A DNA stretch of 64,000 nt from Odobenus rosmarus divergens (lineage: Eukaryota; Chordata; Mammalia; Carnivora; Odobenidae): contig NW_004450322.1 of NCBI RefSeq assembly GCF_000321225.1, positions 574,079-638,078 on the forward strand. Reading direction: 5' to 3'. The position numbers and the translations under genes are program-made. The notes below the pieces were generated by a model. It had not been told where the DNA came from. It ran no database searches and saw only the letters and a list, made by a program, of their open reading frames with translations. Each line of letters opens with the position of its first letter. Position 1 is the stretch's first letter. Shown here piece after piece: positions 11,184 through 21,300 of the stretch.

Positions 11184-12589
11184 AAGTAATTATTGATAGA
11201 AATGTATTTAGTGCCATTTTATTACTTATTTTTTCATTGTTTCTGGACATTTTCTCTGTTCCTTTCTTGTTTTTGTCATTTTTGATGTCTCCTTTACACC
11301 CAGAGAATCCTTTTTAACACTGGTTTAGTGGTCACAAACTCCTTCAGATTTGTCTGTCTGGGAAACTCTTTATCTCTCTTTCTATTCTGAATGATAACCT
11401 TGCTGGGTAGAGTATTCTTGGCTGCAGACTTTTCCCATTCAGCACTTTGAATATATCATGCTACTTCCTTCTGGCTTGACAAGTTTCTATTGAGAAATCT
11501 CTAGCTAGCCTTATGGGTCTTCCCTTGTAAGTTAAGGACTTCTTTTGCTTCAGGGAGTGTTTCCAGTGTGTGCTGCATGTCCTTTGCTATTGTGTTTGGC
11601 TTCTGTATCTTTCAGCCAGTCATTTGCAGAGGCTATCCTTGCCTACAGTAGGCAGTGTTTGGTCCCAGGCCTGAGTGTGGCTAGTTTTAACTAGGTGTGC
11701 TCTGGTCTGATTGTGAAATGAGACCTGACACCAGCTCTGTCAGAACTGAGGCCCTGTAGAACTCTCTGGTCAGGAAACATGGTGTGGGCAGGGGTTTGTG
11801 CCGGTCTTCTGGGGGCAGAGCCTGCTGTGCTGGGACAGAGGCAAGCTTGACTAAGAAGGACAGTCCCGCCAGATCACAGGGGCCTGGGGCTTGGTGTAAG
11901 CAAGTTAGACAGCCAGTGTCTGTACTGAGCTCCTTCCCTCAGGTGGCTCTGTGTTTATGCTGAGGGGTGGGGGAGGGAAATGGCACCAGCCAGCTCCTTT
12001 GTTCCCAGAGAGGCCTCTCTGTGAACGCTGACTCTCAGGGACAAGCTCTGAGAAGAGTGAACAATCTCCCTACTGTGTGTCCCAGGCATTTTTCAAATTG
12101 CTGTTTCCATGTTGTCTGCCCCCAGGTTGTTTACCTGCCTTCTTTCCAGGACTAGGGCTGTGCCCTCCAGGGTCTATCCCAGCAAAGCCCTCTGACCTTT
12201 AAAACTCCATGGTTTTAAACCCTGCTGGTTAGAAGAACCCATCAAATTCAGCCCCTCTCATTTCCCAAGCCAGTGGCTTCGGGAAAACATTCTCCTTGTT
12301 GTGTTTCCCTGTGTGCTCCTTTCTCTCTTGCCCTTTTCTGCAATCATGGCTTCCTCCCCTCGGCAGCACCTGCAATCCATTTCTCCCCTATGCCACACCT
12401 TTGCACTTCCTACCTTTTTTTATGTGGGCTCTTCTTTCCCTTTAATTATGGGGTTTGTTCTTTCAGTCTTCAGGTTGATTTCTGGGGTATTTAGAATGAT
12501 TTGATAGTTATCTAGTTGCGTTTGTGGGATGACACAAGCTTAGGGTCCTCCTAATCCACTGTCATCTTGAAAAATCTCAATAATTGCAT

Positions 12590-13245
12590 TTTTAATGTAT
12601 TAGTCTCTTAAATCATGAAGAAAATAAGTGTAGTTGTGCACCATTGTTACAATAAGTAATACCACCTTTTATAATCGCTCATGTATTAACCTTTACTGAG
12701 ATCTTTATTTCTTAATATGGCTTCAAGGTACTCTCTATTGTCCTTTCATTTCAACCTGCAAGACTCCCTTTAGCATTTCTTGCAGGGCAGGTCTAGGGGT
12801 AATGAACTCTGTCAGCTTTTGTTTATCTGGGATTGTCATAATTTCTTTCTCACATTTGAAGGACAGTTTTGCTGGACATAGAATTCTTGGTTGACAGGTC
12901 TTTTTTCTTAGTATTTTGAATATATCAGTCCACTGTCTTCTGGCCTTACAAAGTTTCTGAGGACAAATCTGCTTTTAATCTTATTGAGAATCTCTTGTAT
13001 GCCTTGTATGTGATGAGTCACTTCTCTCTTGCTACCTTCAAAATTCTTTGTCTTTTGAGAGTTCATTTACCATGTGTCCTGATGTAGCTCTCTTCAAGTA
13101 AATCTTACCTAGAGTTCATTGAGCTTCTTGGATGTTTATATTCATATCTTTCATCAAATTATGAAGTTTTGGGCCATTGTTTCTTAAGTATCCTCTCTTC
13201 TCCAGAGTTTTGAAATAGTTACACCCGGAAGATTATGCCAGCACA
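12590..13245 (-). mobile_element. L1: Old L1 5'-region fragment, antisense
   Basis: 'ctttagcatttcttgcagggcaggtctaggggtaatgaactctgtcagcttttgtttatctggg', 'gctggacatagaattcttggttgacagg' and 'tagttcattgagcttcttggatgt'-like text are typical of the reverse complement of old L1 5' sequences. No open frame is preserved. Confidence 0.7.
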
Positions 13246-13329
13246 GTGTTGTCTAGATAGGGGACAGATTTCTGGTGCTTCCTACTCCTCCATCTTCTCA
13301 GAATCCTCTTCTTGCCAGCTGATTTTTTG

Positions 13330-13665
13330 AATGAAGTGCAAAGTCTTTTTGATTGAGAAGAGGTTACCTTTTCAATAAATAATTCTGGAGGAACCGGATA
13401 TCTATATAAAAAAAAAACTCCAAAAAAACCCCAAAACAAGAGGAACCTCAACTTACATCTCACACCTTATACAAAAATTAAATCTAACAGATCATAGACC
13501 TACAGGTTAAATATACAATTGTAAAACTTCTGAAAGAAAATATCGGAGAAAATCTTTGTGGTCTTGGGTTAGGCAAAGAGTTCTAGATATGATACTCAAA
13601 GCATGATCTGTAAAATAAAATTTGATATATTAGATGTTATAAAAACCAAAATTATAAGTCCTGAA
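13330..13665 (+). mobile_element. L1: Old L1 ORF2 fragment, sense
   Basis: 'aacttacatctcacaccttatacaaaaattaaatctaacagatcatagacct', then 'aaacttctgaaagaaaatatcggagaaaatctttgtggtcttgggttaggcaaagagttctagatatgatactcaaagca', follows the old L1 ORF2 order. Conceptual translation is full of stops. Confidence 0.75.
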
Positions 13666-14100
13666 GCAGGCTGCAGAGGAAAGGTTAAATTTAGAGTATC
13701 TGCTCTTGGGCAGGTTCATGTTCTTGCTCCACCCCATCTGGATGGCCATTCTAGTGTTTATCTCTAAGGAGGTACTCTTTTGCTCACAAAGCACTTAGCA
13801 TCTAATGTCTCTGGGATGTCAGAAGAGACCAAAGCAATAAGTCAAGAATCACTAGAAACTGTTGTAGGAGCACTGGGCTAGGAGTCAGGGCATTCAGTCA
13901 ACTTTGCCTCAATTGTCTGGTGGAGGAGAGAACCCTGCAATGCACACAGTGATGCAAAGCAGAATGACAGAATTGCTGTGGAAAAACTGAAGAAGGAGGA
14001 AGAAGGGGTTTGAAGAAGGCATCTCAGTGGGGCAAGCCTCTGAGCTTAGCCTTGAAAGACAAACAGAATGATGACAGGCAAAAATAGATAAACATGGAAC

Positions 14101-14315
14101 AGATGTGAGAGGTATAGGCAAACATTCCCTTATCCTTTATAATTCCAAGATTAAAGTAAAAGGAACACCACTCACTATTCTAAGTGTGCCCACAAGTACA
14201 TCCAAAAGAGAAACAGGTCACCCAGTTGGAAAAGAAGTAGAGGGAACTTCACAGATAGCGTGGTGCCAAAGCTGAGTCTTGAAAGGTGAGTAGGAGTTAG
14301 CAAAAAAGAAGGGCA
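14101..14315 (+). repeat. Diverged local duplication, copy A
   Basis: 'gaggtataggcaaacattccctta...aattccaagattaaagtaaaaggaaca' and 'ttggaaaagaagtagagggaacttcacagatagcg...gagtcttgaaaggtgagtaggagtta' align in order with copy B at 15325-15540, with many substitutions and small gaps. Function is unknown. Confidence 0.8.
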
Positions 14316-15324
14316 GGCCTGAGCAAAGGCCTGATATGTGGAAGCCAAGGTTGGATTGACAAGAGAGTGAATATCTGGGATGCCCTGAGTGTTTGACACC
14401 TGGACGGCCTGGGAAGGGGACTTGTCTGCCACAGGAAAGTGGGGCTCTGTCATAGAGGACTTTGAGGGGCACATCATAGAGTGGAGAACTGATTCTGATT
14501 TGGGGGATCCATGGAAGATTCTCAAGGAGCATGGTGACATATTTCTTCATCTGTGGTCCTTTGGAAAGACAATACTGGAGGCAAAATGGATCAACCAGCC
14601 ACATTTCAGAGGCAGAAGTTCATTATGATGTAAAATAGGAGAAACCTAAACTAGTACTGTGGACTTGGGAATGAAAGAAAGCAGCAGTAAAGAGACACGA
14701 GACACTGGAGAAGTAGGTACGAACTCAGAGGTGAAGGAGAGCAAAAAGCCTTCCAAGACTCACTGAGTGGGCCACAGTGGTGAAAAATAACTCAAAGAGA
14801 AGTTAAAACATTAGCTTGGACACCACAAGTAGTGCTTAGAAACTTTCACGACCATAGCGAGATAATACATCCTTTAAAGTTCACAGACTACTTCTGAGTT
14901 CAGCCTGGATTTCTTATCTCCTGCCCCAATCCTTAAACTGGGTTTGATAAAAGCTGTGAAGATTTAGCTGGGGACACTGTCATTAGACGCCAGGCATGAA
15001 TCAGGGGAAAACAGCTTCTTAACTGAAAGATCTTAAACATTTTTTGAACACTGCTTTTCTTGTCAATGATTCGTTAAACATAACTCTAATGTAAATTATG
15101 GCATATGTTCGCTTTTATCTTCAAGGAATAATATGGAGCCAGATAAATGACAGTAATCTGCCATTTTGCAACAACACTTGAGGGGCAGGGTCCCTGATGC
15201 ATTCCTTTGATCATTGATGGCTACTGGATACCCCTGTGTGCCAGGCAGTAAACTGGGCACTGGGCAACCAGCATTGACCAAGACCAACATTGTTCCTACC
15301 TTCATTTCTAGTGAGGAAGACAGA

Positions 15325-15540
15325 CACAAAACAGGTGTGAAAGGTTCAGGCAATGCCCCCCATTTCCTTCTTAATTTCAAGATTAAAATAAAAGGAACAT
15401 CCTTGCTATTATAATTATGTCCAAAAGTTCATTCAGAAGAGAGGCTGGTCATCCAGATGAAAAGGAAGCAGATCTTCCCAGATAGTGATGCCAGAGATAG
15501 TCTTGAAGAGTGAGTGAGAATTAAAAGAGCAATGGGGATG
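15325..15540 (+). repeat. Diverged local duplication, copy B
   Basis: It aligns with copy A about 1.2 kb upstream ('aaggttcaggcaatgcc...aatttcaagattaaaataaaaggaaca', 'gatgaaaaggaagcagatcttcccagatagtgatgcc'). Divergence suggests an old tandem duplication of a longer unit. Confidence 0.8.
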
Positions 15541-16289
15541 TAATATTCTACAATGGGAATATTATTTTTCTATTTTACCTTTTGTTCTAATGTATTTTTC
15601 TTTATATTTATTTTACACCATTTAATTTTGTATAAGATTGAAATTTTTTACATATCCATGGTGAATCATGTCATTATAGAATGACCTTTTCAATCTTAAT
15701 TAATAACTTTTTGTCTTAGTCTCTTTAGTCTGATATTAAAAATAACTGACTTTGCTTTATTTCGATTAGCATGTGCCTGGAAAATTTTCTTCCATCCCTT
15801 TATTTCAAGTGTTTCTGTATCTTAATGATTTGCTAAGTTTGGCATAAACAGCAGATAACTAGATGTGCTATTTTTCATCCAAAATGGCAATCTTTGACCT
15901 TAACTGGAGAGTTTAACCCATTTATAATTTTTTACTACTGATTATGTGATAAAAGATTAACTTCAAATATGAATTTATTCCTATCTTCTTACATTTTGCT
16001 TTCTTTATTTCCTGGGTTTTCTATAAATCTTTTTCTACTCTCTTGACTAAAGAACTTATTTATGTGTTTTTGTTTGTTTGTTTTCCTCATTGCTTACCAC
16101 ATGATTAAAATAATAGAAGACAGTAAAATAGTAATAATATTAAATTATTCGAAATAATTGGAAATGATAAGGGGATCAATTTTCCTGCCATATACAATAT
16201 TGCAATGATCAATCACTCCAATATGTGAAACTTGGTGCTGACGTCAGAAGAGATAAGTGTATCCCTGTGGGCCTGTGGTGATGTTCTGC

Positions 16290-16560
16290 AGAATGGCACA
16301 CGTACAGAGGTGGTTTCTCCGAAACCACGATCTTCCAACAGTGGGCAGTACAGCAGCTCTGCGGCGGATCTTGAGCAAGCGCAAACCAAACACATTCAAG
16401 AAGGGGCGGGGTTAAGGTCGGTACCGGAACCGGAAGTAGCTCCACCGGACTTTTTTCTCTGCATCTGTCACAAGGTTCCTCACAGTTTAGCGCTTCCTTG
16501 GCGCGGAGGTAGTTTGAAGAATTTTGACGAGGGACTGTAGGTTCTGTGACTGGAGGAGTG
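16290..16560. promoter_or_regulatory. CpG-rich promoter-like segment with Sp1 and ETS motifs
   Basis: In an AT-rich neighbourhood this segment has a cluster of CpGs, a GC box GGGGCGGGG at 16403-16411, a consensus ETS/GABPA site CCGGAAGT at 16430-16437 with a second CCGGAA core at 16424-16429, and 'ggcgcggagg' at 16501-16510. Such TATA-less clusters mark housekeeping or testis-active promoters. It lies 1.6 kb upstream of the first CXXC1-like exon on the same strand. Whether it drives that locus is inference. Confidence 0.5.
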
Positions 16561-16746
16561 AGTGTGGGGTCATCGAAGGGAATTTGGGGGTTAATAATGG
16601 GAGTCTTTGGAGTCGGGATAGTGACTTGTTCTAATGTGAGTCGAATATTCATATCACCAATTTCTTTCTTTTCTCATATTTTCATCTTAAAGTTCCACAG
16701 CTGGGTATGTATTTTTCTTGGTCTTATTAGGTTCTGAGTTTTTTCT

Positions 16747-16954
16747 TTTTTCTCTCTTTTTTTTAAAGATTTTTATTTATTTATTGAGAGAGAGAGAGAA
16801 TGGTAGAGAGAGAGCATGAGAGGGAGGAAGGTCAGAGGGAGAAGCAGACTCCCTGCTGAGCAGGGAGCCCGATGCGGGACTCGATCCCGGGACTCCAGGA
16901 TCATGACCTGAGCCGAAGGCAGTCGCTCAACCAACTGAGCCACCCAGGCACCCC
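16747..16954 (-). mobile_element. SINEC: Can-SINE, antisense, with target-site duplication
   Basis: A complete element from a T-rich start to 'gccacccaggcacccc', flanked by CTGAGTTTTTTCT on both sides. It lies between the promoter-like segment and the CXXC1-like exons. Confidence 0.93.
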
Positions 16955-18150
16955 TGAGTTTTTTCTAACTGTAGTTATTTTTCTTTTTACCAAGAGTTAC
17001 TTAGAAGTGTATTTTCAGTTTTAAAAAGTTAAACCTTTTATTAATTTCTAATGCAACTTATCTGTGCCTTATGTGATACTTATTCCTTGGACTGTGTTTA
17101 GACTTCCGTTAAGGCTGATTCCGGGGTCAGTTTTTATTAATATTGCATCTCTAGCTCAAAAATAGTAGCAGTTCTCCAACTGATAATTGTCTTAATCAAA
17201 AGTGTATATTCTTTCAGTGTGTGTACCTGCTCTTTCAATCACTGAGAGCGATTTGTGTGTGAGCGTATATATACACACGTGCATTTTTAAAAGTTTTGTA
17301 TATTTATATGTTTTACTTGGTGTCACTGGATATAGGTAGGAGTACTTTTCAGAATAACGATCATCAAATTATCCTAGGTGAGTCAGGGCAGACAGGGCAT
17401 GACCTAGCATGTGCACGTGGGGAGTGCGGGTGGGTGGGGCTTGCCATGGCTTAGCAAGTGGGAGGTAAGGCAGAACCGGATATGTATGGGAAGTGGGGAG
17501 AAGCATATGAGGCTGAGAGAGTCTGGGAAGAGGACAGGGCCTTGCAGCAGGCAGGGCTAGGTATGCCTTGGTGCAGTGTATGGGACCCACAGGGCTGGGA
17601 GTGTGAGGTGAGACAGAATGTGTCCAAGGCAGAAGTCTGGCAGGCATTTCTTGGAGAGACTAGGTGGACTGGGTGGGGCAGACAGGTGGGCGGAGCATCC
17701 TGAGGGGTGGGGTCAGGCACGTTTGGGTGGGCTAGGCAGAGTTGGTTTGTCTGGGTCCATGGTGCAGGGTAAACAGGATAGCAAGTGGGTCCTGAAGGGT
17801 GGGGCAGGCTGAATCGACCAAGTGTAAGGGTGTGTAGTCTAGCTTTTTTGAGTAGATGGGCAGGGTCTTATGCATTCAGGTGGGCAGAGTGGGTTGAGAT
17901 GGACCACCCAAGTGTGTCTGGATAAGTGGGCAAGCAGGGCCAAGTGGTGCCAGTCAATCCCAGGCCGGTTGGCCAGAAGGTGGGACCAGGAGTGGTGGGG
18001 CAGGTTAAGTCTGGTCCCACTCATTGGGTGCCAACCCAGAACCCTCCTCCCACCAGCACAGGAACCCTACTTGTAACCCCTGGTCTCTGGTGAGTCCAGG
18101 ACACAGGGTGGATGGGGGAGTGGAGCTGATGCAAGGGTTTCCCCTTCAGC
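16955..18150 (+). other. Non-coding; G-rich degenerate repeat upstream of CXXC1-like exons
   Basis: 16955-17370 is AT-rich unassigned sequence. From about 17380 to 18110 the plus strand is G-rich with many imperfect GGGTGGGGC/GGGCAG motifs, a degenerate minisatellite with G-quadruplex potential. I looked for the PHD finger and CXXC domain exons expected upstream of the CXXC1-like exons and did not find them. Confidence 0.5.
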
Positions 18151-18394
18151 TCTTGCTTGCCATACCCTCAAAGACCTTGCCATAGTGACACTGGCCACTG
18201 CCCATTCGGTCACAGCTGCCTGCTGTGGACTGCAGAAGTCCAGGCTGTCCCAGATGCTGGCAGTGCCATTGGCAGCAAAGGAGGCCTCTCAGACAACAGC
18301 CACACCCCAGCTGTTGTCTGAAAAGGACCTGCCTCAGGGCTGAAACCTATGCCGGGGCTTTTGCATAGGGGACTTTTGACAAAGCCTGATGAGG
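18151..18394 (+). pseudogene. CXXC1: CXXC1-like exon with two in-frame stops
   Basis: The acceptor is 'tttccccttcag' and the donor 'gtatgt'. In the frame that joins the next exon it encodes text aligning with the acidic linker of CXXC1 (KEASQTTATPQLLSEKDLP corresponds to the family's KEPPEATATPEPLSDEDLP). TGA at 18341-18343 and TGA at 18377-18379 interrupt it, with homology continuing between and after (GFCIGDF). ATG 18389 follows the second stop in frame. Confidence 0.75.
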
Positions 18395-21300
18395 GTATGT
18401 CAGGGACCCTGGGTGGAAAGAAGTGGACAGTGAAGGCAGAGAGGGTCATCAATGAGGAGAACAAAGGCAATGTGTCCCAACATCATTTACAAAACGATTT
18501 GGGAAGACCGGCTGGCATTTTCCTGGCCTACAGCCCTGGATGAGTGGAACTGAGGAGTTCCTGGATCGTGTGCTGCAGAAACCAGCAGTGAATGTGAAGA
18601 AAATGGAGAATTTGAAGATAAAGGTGGAGTGGAAGGTGACAGAAATGGTGGAATGAAGGGGGCATGAAGACAGGGGTCAGGAGTGGAACACAGGGCAAGG
18701 GTACAAGGTTAGGAAGATGACAAGCTGCCATTAACTCCCCTATCCCTGCCTTGACCGCTCTTGTCCCACAGAAAGAGAAGAAGCAGAAGCAAAAGCTCAC
18801 GGAAAAGTGGAAACACAGAGACAAGACAGATGCCAAGGATCTAGCCTTGCTGCGGCAGTGCCTGGGACCTGGCTGTGTGTATCCCACCCGGCCAGGCTCC
18901 AAGTACTGCTCAGACGACTGTGGCATGAAACTGGCAGCTGAGTGAGTGAAGCTAAGCAACAGGGTGTGGAGTAGGGCATGATTTATGCCATCCAAAAGTC
19001 TATTTATCCCTCTTCCCATGTATCCTCCCATCATTCAGCCAGCCAGCCACCCACCCATCCACCTTACAGCCACCCACCCACTGACCAACCCCCATACACG
19101 TTCTACCCACCAACCCACTCATCCACCCTTACAGTCGTTCACCCATCTATCCATCCCCCATTCAACCACCCATTCACCGGCATTCACTCATCTACTATTC
19201 ATTATTCTATACGTTCACCATTCAGTCACTCATCAATTTCTTCTTTTGATGTCCCATTACATTTCTCGCTGTCTCCCTTTCCAGCCGCATCTATGAGATT
19301 CTGCCCCAGCGCATCCAGCAGTGGCAAAAGAGCCCCTGCATTGCTGAGGAGCATGGCAAAAAAATGCTTGAGCGCATCCACCGTGAGCAGCAGGACACTC
19401 ACACCCGCCTGAAGGACATGGAGTGCCATTTCCATGAACTTGAGGCCATAATTCTGCGTGGCAAGCAGCAGGCTGTGTGCAAGGTTGAGGAGGTGAATGG
19501 GAATGGGTGGGGTGCAGCAGAAAGGTATTTGAAATCTTGCATCTTGCCCTGTCCTTCCCCCCTCTACTGCTTCACTGGCCCTTCCACTGTCCTGTGCAGA
19601 CCAACAAAAGTAGCAGTAACAACGTAAACCTGCAGATCTTCTGTGTCTCCTGCGGGCAGTCAGTCAGCATGCGTACTGCCCTGCGCCACATGGAAAGCTG
19701 TTTTGCCAAGGTTGGGGCATTGGCTGGGGGCAGATGGGGCAAAGGTGTTTTTGGCTGGGTGGACTCAGTGGGAAGGAGGGTAGGTTTGGTGCCTGGGTGT
19801 TTGTTGTAGAAAGGAATGCAACACACATCCATGGTTCTACCCCTTTATGCTTCTCTTCTATCCTTAGTATGAGGGCCAACATTGGAGTATCAGCCAATGG
19901 TGAGGGGGGACACTGGCTGGCCAGGCAGGCGTATAGGAGCCACAGGGACAAATGTGTTGCTTGGGGCTTTGTCATGGGAAGGCATGCTGTGTACCTCCAC
20001 AGTTCCTTCCATTTGTACCCTTTCTTCCCAGTATGAGTGCAGGTCGTCCTTCGGGTCCCTGTACCCCACTTGCATTGAAGGGTGAGTGTGGGTGCTAGTC
20101 AAGGTGAAAGGCATGATGTGGACAGGGCCAGGAGCAGGGCGGGCAAGATCAGGGGCAAGATGTGGGTGGGCTCAGAGGCAGAGGTGGGTGCATTAGGGGC
20201 AGGGTATGGGTGCAGTTAGGGACAAAGTATGGGCAGGGGTTCAGGGTGGGACCCCCCCTTTTCTGACCCTTAGCACTTCACTTTCCGCCTCCTCTCAGGG
20301 CCACAAGGCTCTTCTGTGATGTTTACAACCCAAAGAGTAAGAGGTACTGTAAACGGCTCCAGGTGCTGTGCCCTGAGCATTCAAGAGATACCAAGGTGAC
20401 TCTTCCTTCTTTACCTCATCATCCTTCCTTCATCCCCTGCTCCCTGCCTGACCGCCATATTCCTCTCTTCCTCTCTGCTTGATTGCCTCCTAGTTCTTTC
20501 TTCCCTCTGCCTGACTGCCTTCATAACTCCTGACCAGCCCTCATGCGTCCCCTTCTCCCTTCCTGACCACCCCACATGCCCCCCTCCTTACTGGCCGATT
20601 ACCTTCTATTCCTGCTTTCTCTCTGCCTGACTTACCCCCCGCCCCCCTGCATTTCTCTCTCCCTCCCTCTTTGGCTCCTCGCTGCATAACCATTCCCCAT
20701 TCGGCTCTTCTCCTTGTTTGACCGTTGTACATTCCTTTCCCACTCCTTGCCTGACTGCTCCACATTCCTCCCTTCCTCCCTCTCTTCCTTACTCTCGGAC
20801 TTCCCTCCATTCTTCGGCCGGTCTCACAGTCATCTTCTCCCTGCTTGTCATCTCCTAAATCCTTTCTTCCTCCCTATCCCTAACCAGCCTGTCTCCCTCC
20901 CTAACCAGCCCCTAGCCCTCCCACCCTCCCTTCCTCACTTCTTCCATGCTTTACTGGGCCTCTTTCATCTACGGCTCTCAGACCTCCCCTCCATCCTTCC
21001 TCCCACTCCTGTCCGATCTCTTTATGTTCTTCTTCCTTTCCTGCCTGATCACCTCCGTCCCTCCATTCCTGCTTATTTAACTTCTTCCTTCATCCTCCAT
21101 GCAAGGTCACCCCCCCTTCTGCCTCCTCTTCTCTACCTCATCCCTGAATTTCTCTCTTCCCCTCCTGCCAGCTCGCTCCCCATTCTCCTCCTTTCTGCCC
21201 AACTGCGCTCCGTCCTCCATTCTCCTCATAGTGCCTGCCTGATCACTACAGATTTCTCCCCTCCTCCATGCCACGTCATCCTTCATTCTTCCTCACAGAT

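Larger units (their letters stand above)
6250..11215 (-). pseudogene. L1 ORF2 (endonuclease/reverse transcriptase) remnant
   Basis: L1 ORF2 nicks target DNA and reverse-transcribes L1 RNA. Recognisable minus-strand pieces include the endonuclease N-terminus near 11200-10930, the segment at 10580-10450, the RT motif [11 protein letters not shown] and ADDMILY near 8720-8590, and the C-terminal block at 7959-8342 ([11 protein letters not shown]). The frame is broken by SINEs and stops. Lys-rich runs in conceptual translations are produced by overwrite blocks, not by the element. Confidence 0.8.
5940..12575 (-). mobile_element. L1: Near full-length L1, antisense, decayed and SINE-invaded
   Basis: Reading the minus strand from about 12575 to 5940 gives an L1 in the right order. 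The 5' end contains 'caagatgacagtggattaggagg'. The 5' region follows. The ORF2 start encodes LNVNGL and PIKRHKVSEW near 11190-10940. Endonuclease (10600-10260), reverse transcriptase (9100-8490) and C-terminal parts follow. The 3' end is near 5940. Can-SINEs at 7041-7668, 10592-10721 and 11000-11183 are inserted. The overwrite lattice covers everything left of 10942. Confidence 0.85.
13666..16200. other. Intergenic; MIR trace, local duplication, AT-rich old L1-like end
   Basis: A MIR-like trace sits near 13868-13905 ('gagcactgggctaggagtcagg'). The paralogous blocks at 14101-14315 and 15325-15540 are listed separately. About 15545-16190 is AT-rich and resembles very old antisense L1. No exon or long frame with recognisable protein similarity was seen. 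Confidence 0.5.

Noticed and set aside
17380..18110. Possible CXXC domain exon in the G-rich stretch
   Set aside because: No CxxCxxC pattern of the CXXC domain could be found in any forward frame; the stretch is a degenerate G-rich repeat.
18528..19034. 168-codon frame on the minus strand
   Set aside because: It is antisense to CXXC1-like exons and the adjoining intron repeat, with no recognised domain.
19857..19876. Possible alternative exon start (ctatccttagTATGAGGGCC) for the CXXC1-like gene
   Set aside because: It resembles the true acceptor at 20031, but the following bases do not continue CXXC1 homology.
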